NCBI GenBank assembly: GCA_016210785.1
Contig: JACQTN010000527.1
Span: 1-7,637, forward strand
Length of the DNA: 7,637 nucleotides
From: Armatimonadota bacterium
GTDB taxonomy: Bacteria > Sysuimicrobiota > Sysuimicrobiia > Sysuimicrobiales > JACQTN01
Direction: 5' to 3'
Position 1 is the stretch's first letter; each line of letters begins with the position of its first letter. Positions 1 to 6,288 of this stretch are shown piece after piece. Both the position numbers and the translations under genes were made by a program. The notes beneath the pieces are model-generated. The model saw nothing but the letters and a program-made list of their open reading frames with translations, did not search any database and was not told the origin of the DNA.

Positions 1-767
1 ACAATGCTGAGCGCGATGGTGCTCTCCACCAGCCGGCCCGGGAGGGTCACCACGTCCAGCACCGCCAGCGAGAGCGTGAGCGAGTGCGCCACGGTGAAGG
101 CCGTGACCATCTTGATGAGCGAGCGCAAACCTCCGCCCAGCATCAGCAGCGTGAGCAGGAACAGGATGTGATCGTATCCGGTGAGGATGTGCTCGATGCC
201 CAGCGCCAGGAAGCTCCGGGCCTGCGGCCAGATCGACCAGCTTTCATCTGACAGAGGCAGCGAGAAGTCACGCCGGTCCGGAGTGAAGACGATGCTGCGT
301 GACCGGCCGGCGCGCAGGATGGCCGCCAGGCAGCTCGCCGTGGGCACGCCCGGCAGGAACAAACCATAGTGGATGTTGAGCGTGCGCACCGGGTCGGGCC
401 AGGCATAGGTAAGCAGGAGAGTGCTGTGCGAGCCCGGCGCGCCGGCGAGACGCGGCGGGGGTAGGGGCGTCTCCAACGGCTGGACCGTCAGAGTTCCCTC
501 GCGGTCGCCGTCGCTCATTCTGATCCTGGCACCCAGAAACACTTCCAGCGCAGCCCGGTGCCTCCGAACCTCGTCGGATGACAGCTTCCCATCCCGGTCG
601 TCGTCGGCGAAGGATACCAGCCCCGTGGGGAAGGTCAGCGTGATGCGCGTGTCCCGCTCGCCCACGGCGATCTCCGCCACCGCCAGGTCGGCCCAGTGCG
701 CATGCCCGGGTGCGGGCAGCGCGAGCGGGACGGCGAGCGCGGCGAGGATGGTGAGCATCCAGACCAT
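1..767 (-). CDS. HupE/UreJ-type membrane protein with EF-hand loop, C-terminus cut by window edge
   Basis: About 255 residues are visible; the frame is still open at base 1. The start is the ATG at 765-767, with GGAG five bases upstream; a second ATG lies three codons in, and no in-frame start appears further upstream. Residues 1-23 form a signal peptide (hydrophobic core LTILAALAVPLALP, then an AHA-like end). Residues 24-185 are a predicted extracytoplasmic domain with a canonical EF-hand loop at 55-66 (D55, D57, D59, G60, L62, E66). From about residue 190 the HupE/UreJ membrane domain begins: GIEHILTGYDHILFLL, then LIKMVTAFTVAHSLTLSLAV, the family's conserved His/Asp-bearing helices. Classical HupE and UreJ are linked to nickel supply, but members with a large N-terminal exported domain occur without hydrogenase or urease, as here. 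No hydrogenase or urease gene is in view. It lies 154 bases after the TPR gene and is probably co-transcribed with it. The family call is firm; the transported substrate is unknown. Confidence 0.85.
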   Translation of the reverse strand, partial: MVWMLTILAALAVPLALPAPGHAHWADLAVAEIAVGERDTRITLTFPTGLVSFADDDRDGKLSSDEVRRHRAALEVFLGARIRMSDGDREGTLTVQPLETPLPPPRLAGAPGSHSTLLLTYAWPDPVRTLNIHYGLFLPGVPTASCLAAILRAGRSRSIVFTPDRRDFSLPLSDESWSIWPQARSFLALGIEHILTGYDHILFLLTLLMLGGGLRSLIKMVTAFTVAHSLTLSLAVLDVVTLPGRLVESTIALSI

Positions 768-921
768 CGAGACTCCGAACGGCCGGCGACCGCACCGGCG
801 GCGAGCCGGCCGGTGTCGAGCGGACCGGCATCGCAAGAGTCGGAATCTCAATGGCAACCATCGAATGGGCCACCATCGAAGAGGCCAGGGTCGAGGAAGC
901 CGGCGCCCTGTGTTCATGTCC
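768..921. other. Short gap between TPR and HupE genes
   Basis: This gap of about 154 bases on the minus-strand unit shows no terminator with a T-run and no convincing promoter. The open frame of the HupE-like gene runs back through it, but with arginine-rich nonsense-like codons and no start. A short near-repeat (ACCATCGAA at about 858 and 873) is the only local structure noted. Confidence 0.4.
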
Positions 922-2526
922 TCACCTCACTCCTCCAGATCCCACCCACTCCTCCAGGCCCCACGCCCGCCGTGCCCGCGCATCGAAAGCGGGATCGGTC
1001 TCTGCGGCGGACCGGAAGTACGCCTCAGCTTGCGCGTGATTTCCCAGGGCGCGCTCGATCACGCCCGCCCGGTAGAAGAGCGCGGCGTCGCGGACGCCTC
1101 CGCGGAGCGCTTCCGCGATCGCCTGTTCTGCCTCGTGCCATCGACCCGAGCGGGACAGCGCCCAGGCCAGGATGTCCAGGGTCTCCGCGTCGCGGCGGAC
1201 GGTGATCTCGGCCTGCATCAATGCCAGCGCCTCGGCGACATCCCCGGGGTGCCCGCGCTCCAGCAGCACGCGGGCCAACTCGCGCCGGTGGCCGAAGGCT
1301 CCGCCGCTGGTGTCCTGGCGAAGGCGGGCCACCGCCTGGTCCCACAGCGCCCGCGCTCCCTCCTCGTCGCCCTGCAGCGTCCTCAACCGCGCCAGCCCGC
1401 GCAGCACCACGTGATCGAACACCTGGGGAGAGTTCTGGGAGGTGTCGAAGACCTGGCGGAAGTGACGCTCGGCGTCGGCGTACCGGCCGGTGCGGGTCTC
1501 CAGATCGGCGCGATGGACCAGCGCCAGCGGGTACTCGGGCAGGATACGCAGCGCCTCGCGGTAGAGACCCTCGGCGAGCGCCAGGCGCCCGCGCCTGAAG
1601 TGCAGCCGGCCCAGCATCGTCCGCGCCCACGCAGAGCTTCCCGTCTCGCCCGGCTCCTCGGCGGCCAGGGCGCGATGGAAGTCGGCAATGGCGTCGTCAT
1701 CTCTGCCCTGCGCCTGCCTGACCAGTGCGCGCAGCACGTAGGCACCGAGTGTTGGGATCCGGCCCAGCAGATCCTCCGCGGCGCGCGAGGCGTCGTCGAG
1801 TTTCCCCATGGCCAGGTTGACCGTCACCACCAGGGAGAGCGCGTCCTCGTGGCCGGCGACCTGTCGGGCCAGGCGAAGCGCCCCGGCGAAATCGTGCCGG
1901 GCCTCCGCCACCCGCGCCAGCACCAGCATCGCGCCGGCGTTGTTGTGCGGCAGGTTGCCGAGGGAGCGCTGGGCCGCCTGTTCCGCCAGCAGGTACCAGT
2001 GGGTGAGGCCGGTGGCGCGGGCCATCTTCAGATAGGTCCTGGCCAGCGCGGCCAGGTCGAGGCCGCCGGTCGGGTTGCGGCGGACGCGCTCCTGGTAGAA
2101 CGCCATCTCTGCCTCGAGAGCGCGCACGACGCTGCCGCGCGCGGCGCGCTGGAAGCGGTAGCGGTGGGAGGCGTCGAGTTCGGAATGCGCCTGGCCTCCG
2201 GTCCTGCCGCGCCAGGGCTGGAGGCCAGGCGCGAGCGCCACCAGGAGCATGCCGGCCAGCGCCAGGATGCCGAGGGCCCGAAGCCAGGCGCGCCGCGACC
2301 AGGGAGACGGAGACCGAGAGGGGGTGGGAAGCGGAGAGGGAGACGGTGACGAAAGCGGAGAGGGAGAGGGAGACGGGAACGGAGAGGGGGAGGAAAGGGG
2401 AGGGGGCGAGGAAAGGAGAGAGGAAGAGAAGAGCGGAGAGGATGAGGGAGGCGGAGAGGGAGAGGAATTAGGGTCGATGATGATGGGCTTCGTGAGCCCG
2501 CTCAGGCAAAGCGTTTGAGGGGTCAT
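922..2526 (-). CDS. Membrane-anchored TPR protein with Ser/Pro-rich N-terminus
   Basis: This 534-residue protein has three parts. Residues 1-20 are ordinary sequence, and residues 21-75 are almost only Ser and Pro with a few Leu/Phe. Residues 79-100 are a basic-flanked hydrophobic helix (WLRALGILALAGMLLVALAP), read as a single membrane anchor with the rest outside. Residues 130-525 are a run of tetratricopeptide-like helix pairs, for example RTGRYADAERHFRQVF and RSGRWHEAEQAIAEAL, roughly eight or nine repeats. TPR arrays are protein-binding scaffolds; no enzyme motif is visible. The ATG at 2524-2526 has a weak GAGA-type site about seven bases upstream. No other ATG occurs before residue 93, so the long low-complexity segment cannot be removed by choosing a later ATG, although a rare start codon is possible. 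It lies between a secreted DUF4331 gene and a HupE-like gene, which suggests a shared envelope function. The C-terminus ends in a small 11-base direct duplication (928-938 and 947-957). Confidence 0.85.
   Translation of the reverse strand: MTPQTLCLSGLTKPIIIDPNSSPSPPPSSSPLFSSSLLSSPPPLSSPSPFPSPSPSPLSSPSPSPLPTPSRSPSPWSRRAWLRALGILALAGMLLVALAPGLQPWRGRTGGQAHSELDASHRYRFQRAARGSVVRALEAEMAFYQERVRRNPTGGLDLAALARTYLKMARATGLTHWYLLAEQAAQRSLGNLPHNNAGAMLVLARVAEARHDFAGALRLARQVAGHEDALSLVVTVNLAMGKLDDASRAAEDLLGRIPTLGAYVLRALVRQAQGRDDDAIADFHRALAAEEPGETGSSAWARTMLGRLHFRRGRLALAEGLYREALRILPEYPLALVHRADLETRTGRYADAERHFRQVFDTSQNSPQVFDHVVLRGLARLRTLQGDEEGARALWDQAVARLRQDTSGGAFGHRRELARVLLERGHPGDVAEALALMQAEITVRRDAETLDILAWALSRSGRWHEAEQAIAEALRGGVRDAALFYRAGVIERALGNHAQAEAYFRSAAETDPAFDARARRAWGLEEWVGSGGVR
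2300..2466. repeat. Polypurine/polypyrimidine low-complexity tract
   Basis: About 165 bases of the plus strand are nearly pure purine, built of irregular GGAGAGGGAGA and GGAGACGG-type units with scattered cytosines. On the coding minus strand it encodes the Ser/Pro stretch (residues 21-75) of the TPR protein. Tracts of this kind are prone to slippage and can form triplex DNA. Lengths from short-read assemblies should be treated with caution here. Confidence 0.8.
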
Positions 2527-2548
2527 GTTGATCTCTCGGCGCGTGCCG

Positions 2549-2582
2549 GGCGCTCCGGCGGGACGGCTCCCGCCGGAGCGCC
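2549..2582 (-). promoter_or_regulatory. Perfect 14-bp hairpin between DUF4331 and TPR genes
   Basis: GGCGCTCCGGCGGG at 2549-2562 pairs perfectly with 2569-2582 across a six-base loop (ACGGCT). It starts 16 bases past the DUF4331 stop codon and ends about 22 bases before the TPR start. No T-run follows on the minus strand, so a full intrinsic terminator is unlikely. I infer an mRNA-stabilising or processing hairpin that would leave the DUF4331 message more abundant than the downstream genes. Confidence 0.65.
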
Positions 2583-2598
2583 GCGGCCATCGATGCGC

Positions 2599-3786
2599 TT
2601 AGTTCGGGTCCGCCAGGTACGGGAACGCAGGCAGCAGCGGCTTGTGCCCGGTGCCGCCGGCGTTGGGCCCGGCGTAGGAGACGCCATCGCTCTTGATCGC
2701 CCCGTTGGTCACCACGGTGAGCGTGATGTCGATGACGTCGTCGGTGATCTTGCGGCCGCGGATAGGGCTGCCCTTGTCGCTGAGGGCGTTGGCGTACCCG
2801 CTGGGAGCTGTGGTGTCGATGCGCAGGACGTCCGGCAGAAACGCGCCGAGGAGCGCATTCGCCCGCGACTCGTTGTTGCCCACCGCCATCAGCGTCTTCT
2901 TCGCCTCGGCGACGATGGGGCCGGCGATGCGCGCGGCGGGCTGCTTGCCGGCCAGGGCGTCGGCCTCGAAGTCGGGCCCGACGCTGTTCAGCGCGTTGAT
3001 GTAGTCGTTGGTGACGATCAGGCCCTCGTTGATCGCCGGCCGGCCCAGCCGCTCCACCTGCTTGCCGTCGTACCAGATCGTCTCCCACACGTCGAAGGTG
3101 GTGGCGGAGGTCGATCCCTGCAGGAAGGCGCGCGGCACGCGCACGGCGACGGACAGGACGTTGTAGCCGGCGGTGAAGTCCACGCCGGGGTTGCGGAAGC
3201 CGACGGCGGGCCCGATGCCCAGGGCGCCCGCGCGGACGCGGAAGTACTGCTCCACGTCGAAGAAGAACGGGTCCTCCCGGAGACCGGCGAAGATGGTCAG
3301 GGGAGTCCCACCCACGGACACCCGATTGATGATGGGCGCGCTGCTCAGCGGTGTGGTGACCGCCGTCCCGCTGCCCATCACGGTGGCGCCGTCGCGGATC
3401 GCCGTCAGCCTGATGCTCTGCTGGCCGCTGGCCTGCGGGGCGCCGAACTCAAACCGCAGCACGACGTCGGACTTGCCGGTCGGGGTGTCGTTGTTGCCGG
3501 CGACGCGCGTCACGTGGAACTGGTAGCGCGCCTTGGTGCTGAAGTAGTACTGCTGCCGGGCGAGCGACCGCGGGTTCAGGTTCATGATGAAGATCAGGTC
3601 GCCGTCGGCAGCCGCGGAGTTCTGGTCCACTTCCCGGAAGGCGTAGAGGTCGGTCAGGTTCAGGTTGCGCCCCTTGGTGTCGACCTCGCCGTCGTCGTGG
3701 TCGGAAGCGACCAGGAGCCCGGGACTGACCACCGTTACCAGGGCCAGGCCCAGGGCCACGATCAGAAGCCCGATTTTGCGCGTCAC
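2599..3786 (-). CDS. Secreted DUF4331 domain protein
   Basis: This protein has 395 residues from the GTG at 3784-3786. A longer frame opens at TTG 3807, but that start would bury an excellent AAGGAGGT site inside the gene, so GTG ten bases after that site is preferred. Residues 1-27 are a classic signal peptide (MTRK, a hydrophobic core from I5 to L16, cleavage near LLVA/SDH). The mature protein opens with SDHDDGEVDTKGRNLNLTDL then YAF, the hallmark opening of DUF4331 proteins, and continues with FIMNLNPRSLARQQYYFSTK and a C-terminal DPN. There are no membrane helices after the signal. The family is secreted and of unknown biochemical function; the acidic His/Asp-rich mature N-terminus could bind metal, which is inference. 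It is the first gene of the unit followed by the TPR and HupE-like genes, downstream of a terminator and with a strong ribosome site, so it is probably the best-expressed of the three. Confidence 0.9.
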   Translation of the reverse strand: MTRKIGLLIVALGLALVTVVSPGLLVASDHDDGEVDTKGRNLNLTDLYAFREVDQNSAAADGDLIFIMNLNPRSLARQQYYFSTKARYQFHVTRVAGNNDTPTGKSDVVLRFEFGAPQASGQQSIRLTAIRDGATVMGSGTAVTTPLSSAPIINRVSVGGTPLTIFAGLREDPFFFDVEQYFRVRAGALGIGPAVGFRNPGVDFTAGYNVLSVAVRVPRAFLQGSTSATTFDVWETIWYDGKQVERLGRPAINEGLIVTNDYINALNSVGPDFEADALAGKQPAARIAGPIVAEAKKTLMAVGNNESRANALLGAFLPDVLRIDTTAPSGYANALSDKGSPIRGRKITDDVIDITLTVVTNGAIKSDGVSYAGPNAGGTGHKPLLPAFPYLADPN

Positions 3787-3796
3787 GGTACTTGCC

Positions 3797-3804
3797 ACCT
3801 CCTT
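3797..3804 (-). promoter_or_regulatory. Ribosome binding site AAGGAGGT for DUF4331 gene
   Basis: A near-perfect anti-16S match, AAGGAGGT, lies ten bases before the GTG at 3786. Its position argues against the TTG start at 3807 and fixes the protein N-terminus as MTRK. Confidence 0.8.
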
Positions 3805-4033
3805 CAAGGGTTGCCGGCGCGCCGTGCCGTCCGGCCCGCCGGTGGATCCACTCGCCTCGCTCCATCACGCGACCCCATCGATCACCTCCCACGCTCATCC
3901 GAGCCCGATCTCACTTCACCCCACCCTTCGTGTGGAACGGGACAGCGGATTGCCCGGCGTGAAAAGTTGGCGGGATCGAGGATGGAACCGGGAAGAGCGC
4001 GCCTTGTGTCCAGAGGTTCCCATAAACGCAAAG

Positions 4034-4067
4034 GGTCCCCGGGGCGCGCACGATCGCCCCGGGGACC
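4034..4067 (-). terminator. Intrinsic terminator after the rhomboid-like gene
   Basis: GGTCCCCGGGGCG at 4034-4046 pairs perfectly over 13 bases with 4055-4067, around an eight-base loop. On the minus strand the stem is followed by CTTTGCGTTTAT, a T-rich though interrupted tail. It sits 86 bases past the stop of the rhomboid-like gene and separates that unit from the DUF4331 unit. Confidence 0.8.
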
Positions 4068-4153
4068 TGGAGAATCGCGATCTTGAGAGGAGGTCTGGCC
4101 GCCCTACGCGCGGGCCTGAGATCTGGCCCCACCCATCGTTGAGAACACGTGAA

Positions 4154-4891
4154 TCATGAATCCAGATCCCGCAGACCGGACTGCTTCATCAGCCGGAGAA
4201 AGTGCCGCTTGCGGCGCCAGCGCCTGATCATCTCGATGGGATTGAGCGTGAAGCGCATCCCCGCGCGCTGCCGCGGGCGCCGGCGAAAGCCCAGGCCTGA
4301 GCCTGGACTCCATGACAGCACGTACCGGCCGGTCCGCGCATACCACCACGCGATGCCGCATCCGCTTAGGGCGAACAGCCCCAGGGGAAACGGGAACGAG
4401 AAGAACACCAGCGCCGCGGCGATGACGCCCATCCACCGCGCCTCCAGCGGGATGACCAGGTAGAGCAGCAGGCGCTCATGGGGGTTGATCACCGCCCACG
4501 CCACGGTGGCGGCGGCCACGGGCATCCACAGCCCGGCCAGCACCGCCCCGCGTCCCAGCGCCACGCTGCCCATCCAGAGGGCGAAGGCGGTTCCGCCCGC
4601 GGTGAGGAGCAGGAAGAGCACGTAGTCGCGCCGCCCCCATCCACGTTCCAGGCTGCCCCCGAACAGCCAGAGGACGTAGCCGCCCAGGAGCACCCCCAGC
4701 ACGCCCCCGCCCGCGACCACCGGATAGGTGAACGCCGACCAGGGTTCGGCCCACAAGGCCCACGTGCGAAAGATGAGCGGGCGCCATACCGCGCCGCCGC
4801 CCACGAAGGTGACCAGAAACGTCACGGCGTTCGCGGCGATCACCGACGACGTGACGGGACACTGCCTGAAGATGCGGCTGAGCAGGTTCAC
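4154..4891 (-). CDS. Rhomboid-fold membrane protein, apparently lacking catalytic residues
   Basis: This protein has 245 residues from a GTG start at 4889-4891 with AGAGAGA just upstream. Hydrophobic segments lie near residues 13-32, 54-78, 89-110, 116-136, 142-165 and 168-186, six in all as in the bacterial rhomboid core. The family signature is clear: EPWSAFTYPVV (49-59), LWLFGGSLERGWG (74-86), NPHERLLLY with VIPLEARWMG (136-155). Active rhomboid proteases carry a GxSG serine in helix 4 and a histidine in helix 6. Here the GxSG position reads GLWM (120-123) and the helix 6 HxxG position reads ALSG (174-177), so both catalytic residues seem absent. I infer a pseudoprotease, perhaps binding or retaining membrane clients. 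The C-terminal 60 residues are cytosolic and strongly basic (RRRPRQR, RRWRRKRH). The gene starts 24 bases after the aldehyde dehydrogenase relic's stop and was probably once coupled to it. Confidence 0.75.
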   Translation of the reverse strand: MNLLSRIFRQCPVTSSVIAANAVTFLVTFVGGGAVWRPLIFRTWALWAEPWSAFTYPVVAGGGVLGVLLGGYVLWLFGGSLERGWGRRDYVLFLLLTAGGTAFALWMGSVALGRGAVLAGLWMPVAAATVAWAVINPHERLLLYLVIPLEARWMGVIAAALVFFSFPFPLGLFALSGCGIAWWYARTGRYVLSWSPGSGLGFRRRPRQRAGMRFTLNPIEMIRRWRRKRHFLRLMKQSGLRDLDS

Positions 4892-4915
4892 GCCATCTCT
4901 CTGCGTTGCGTTGGT

Positions 4916-5155
4916 TCACATCTCGAACTGGATGTTGATATGCTTGATCTCCGTGTACTCGAACAGCCCCTCCAGCCCGTACTGCCGGCCGAGCCCGTTC
5001 TGCCGTCACCGGCCCAAAGATCTCTTCTTGCGCGATGGTGGCCTCGGGCGGGACGTCGGCGAAGACCGTGGGTGCCACGAAGTACCCCGGTGCGGGCGTC
5101 CCGCCATTCCCCCCCGATGTAGTTTCTTGTACGTGGTGAGGGTCTCCACGGCCAT
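4916..5155 (-). pseudogene. Aldehyde dehydrogenase relic: N-terminus, internal piece and C-terminus joined
   Basis: Three aldehyde dehydrogenase pieces follow each other in correct order. Piece one (5086-5155) starts at ATG 5153-5155 with a GAGGGGGA site upstream and reads MAVETLTTYK, then after one extra A reads NYIGGEWRDARTG, the usual N-terminal beta strands. Piece two (5007-5090) reads PGYFVAPTVFADVPPEATIA then QEEIFGPV, normally some 350 or more residues later. Piece three (4916-5002) reads QNGLGRQY then GLEGLFEYTEIKHINIQF and stops, the family's C-terminal end. The NAD-binding region, catalytic Glu and Cys are all gone. The three pieces sit in different frames, so no functional protein is possible. 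Pieces one and two share CCGGGG at their joint, consistent with a microhomology deletion. An intact gene would be about 1.45 kb. The family call is firm; the substrate class is not recoverable. An assembly artefact is an alternative explanation. Confidence 0.85.
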
Positions 5156-5437
5156 GACCTGATCCCCCTCGCCAGAACTCACTCCGCCCGCGCCAGGACT
5201 GCATCTCGGGAAACTCATACGTCATTCATGCGCAGGGCCGGCTCGGCCGAGCCCGAGCATCATCGATGTTCCGGAAATCCCACCGTCGTGGGTGCGCCGC
5301 GGCGTTGGTGAGCGCGGTAACACAGAGTACCTCGCACAGAGTGGAACGTGCCGTCCAGGGGAGGGGAAGACCCTTCCCTGGTCGGAGAGTGAGTGAGGGG
5401 TGGAATGGCGTAAAGCCATTCCCCCCAACCATATGGG
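5156..5437. other. Non-coding gap with hairpins
   Basis: These 282 bases between the CoA-transferase B stop and the relic's start hold no credible gene. I see a 14-base perfect palindrome GGCTCGGCCGAGCC at 5240-5253, a short stem CCCAC/GTGGG near 5280, a bulged stem around CCAGGGGAGGGGAAG/CTTCCCTGG near 5355-5381, and the hairpin at 5398-5426. No promoter for the relic was recognised. Confidence 0.5.
5398..5426 (-). terminator. Hairpin after CoA-transferase B gene, possible weak terminator
   Basis: GGAATGGC (5402-5409) pairs with GCCATTCC (5415-5422) around GTAAA, extended by three G-C pairs beyond one mismatch. It begins 12 bases past the stop codon of the B subunit. The minus strand continues CCCCTCACTCACTC, without a T-run, so it may be a 3' stabilising hairpin or a REP-type unit rather than a true terminator. 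Confidence 0.45.
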
Positions 5438-6205
5438 TCAGCGCGTCCAGATCCCTTCAGGGTCATACCGCCTGATCACCCTGAGTTCCTCCTCCCGCGG
5501 CAGGGCGGTCTCCCCCACCTCCGGCGACACGGCCAGCGGCCACCCGGTCTCCCGGCGCACCTCCTCCACGCTGATGCCCGGGTGCACCGAGACCAGGACC
5601 ATCTCGCGCGTGCGCTCATCGAAGCCGAGGACGCCCAGCGTGGTGATCACCCGCGACGGGCCACTCTCCCGCAACCCCACGCGCCGCCGCCATCCCGCGC
5701 CGTCGCCGTATCCGGGCGAGGTCACGTAGGAGACGCGCTCCCGGAAGCGCCGGCGCTCGTGCTGCATGATGATCACCACGCGCCGGGCCAGGGCGGCGAT
5801 GTCGGCCGCGCCCCCGCTGCCGGTCAGGCGCGTGCTCCGCGCCCCGTCCTCCACCCAGGTGGTGTTGAGGTTGCCGAAGCGGTCGATCTCCGCGCCGCCC
5901 AGGAACCCCAGGTCCACCCGGCCCTGCTGCAACAGCCCCATCACGTCCAGCATCCCCGTGCACGAGATGGCGCCGGCGATGTTGGGCGCGTCGCCCATGG
6001 TGAGGATGGGAGCCATGGGCGGCGTGTCGCGGATGATGCCGTTCTCGAAGAGGCCGACCGCACCGGGCGCGTGCAGTTGCGTCGCCACGGCGAACGCCAG
6101 CAGCGGCAGGCGCATGCCGACGAAGACGACCTCGCCGTCATTGATCTCGCGGGCGGCGGCGGCCACCATCAACTCGCGCAGTGTGAAGGGCGCCTCAGCA
6201 GACAT
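5438..6205 (-). CDS. Family I CoA-transferase, subunit B
   Basis: This protein has 255 residues from the ATG at 6203-6205. A GTG 18 bases upstream (6223) is possible, but the family normally starts as in MSAEAPFTLRELM. The subunit pairs with A (encoded just upstream) to move CoA between an acyl-CoA and a free acid. The catalytic glutamate of family I enzymes is visible as E54 in LFENG, the equivalent of the SENG motif; E54 is also the number in Acidaminococcus glutaconate CoA-transferase. Other marks are FLGGAEIDRFGNLN (101-114), the nucleotide-loop-like GSGGAADIAA (129-138) and RRRFRERVSYVTSPGYG in the C-terminal half. Length matches the family. Neither start has a good ribosome site, so translation is probably coupled to subunit A, whose stop lies 64 bases upstream. 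The retained glutamate favours a true transferase over the hydrolase-type IpdB. The acyl substrate is unknown. Confidence 0.9.
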   Translation of the reverse strand: MSAEAPFTLRELMVAAAAREINDGEVVFVGMRLPLLAFAVATQLHAPGAVGLFENGIIRDTPPMAPILTMGDAPNIAGAISCTGMLDVMGLLQQGRVDLGFLGGAEIDRFGNLNTTWVEDGARSTRLTGSGGAADIAALARRVVIIMQHERRRFRERVSYVTSPGYGDGAGWRRRVGLRESGPSRVITTLGVLGFDERTREMVLVSVHPGISVEEVRRETGWPLAVSPEVGETALPREEELRVIRRYDPEGIWTR

Positions 6206-6218
6206 GCGCGAAGAGGAT

Positions 6219-6288
6219 CTCACCAGCCATGGATGACCGCAAGCTCACGAACCATTGGTGAGGGGAACCTCACCAGCCATAGCTGACC
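6219..6288. repeat. Direct repeat and hairpin at the A/B subunit junction
   Basis: CTCACCAGCCATGGATGACC (6219-6238) and CTCACCAGCCATAGCTGACC (6269-6288) match in 18 of 20 bases and lie exactly 50 bases apart. The second copy is the end of subunit A (SYGW and stop); the first lies just before subunit B. Between them GGTGAGG/CCTCACC (6257-6263 and 6268-6274) forms a small hairpin that includes the A stop codon. A short local duplication is the simplest reading. Confidence 0.7.

Larger units (their letters stand above)
3787..4153. other. Intergenic region carrying terminator and leader of DUF4331 unit
   Basis: These 367 bases hold the terminator at 4034-4067 and the ribosome site at 3797-3804. 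The remaining 230 bases or so must contain the promoter of the DUF4331 unit, but I see no good -35/-10 pair of the housekeeping type on the minus strand. A GGAAC at 4016-4020 (read on the minus strand) resembles the -35 box of some ECF sigma promoters, without a convincing partner. No small gene with credible codon use was found. Confidence 0.5.

Noticed and set aside
268..876. Minus-strand open frame overlapping the HupE-like gene
   Set aside because: It is out of frame with the signal peptide, EF-hand and HupE motifs, which are continuous in another frame running off the window edge.
421..2349. Long plus-strand open frame of 642 codons
   Set aside because: It lies opposite the TPR and HupE-like genes, is Arg/Gly/Pro/Gln rich without family motifs, and is the expected shadow of GC-rich minus-strand genes.
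3599..3807. TTG at 3807 as the DUF4331 start
   Set aside because: It would place the AAGGAGGT ribosome site inside the coding region; the GTG at 3786 gives correct spacing and a standard signal peptide.
2515..4086. Long plus-strand open frame opposite DUF4331
   Set aside because: The minus strand gives a signal peptide and clear DUF4331 wording; the plus frame has no recognisable domain.
4476..5225. A 249-codon minus-strand frame covering the dehydrogenase relic and half of the rhomboid-like gene
   Set aside because: Only the middle relic piece is meaningful in this frame; the rest is out of frame with the other relic pieces and with the rhomboid-like protein.
4988..5256. Shared GGCCGAGCCCG at about 4988 and 5246
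   Set aside because: An 11-base match of simple GC-rich sequence is expected by chance at this composition and marks no clear duplication boundary.
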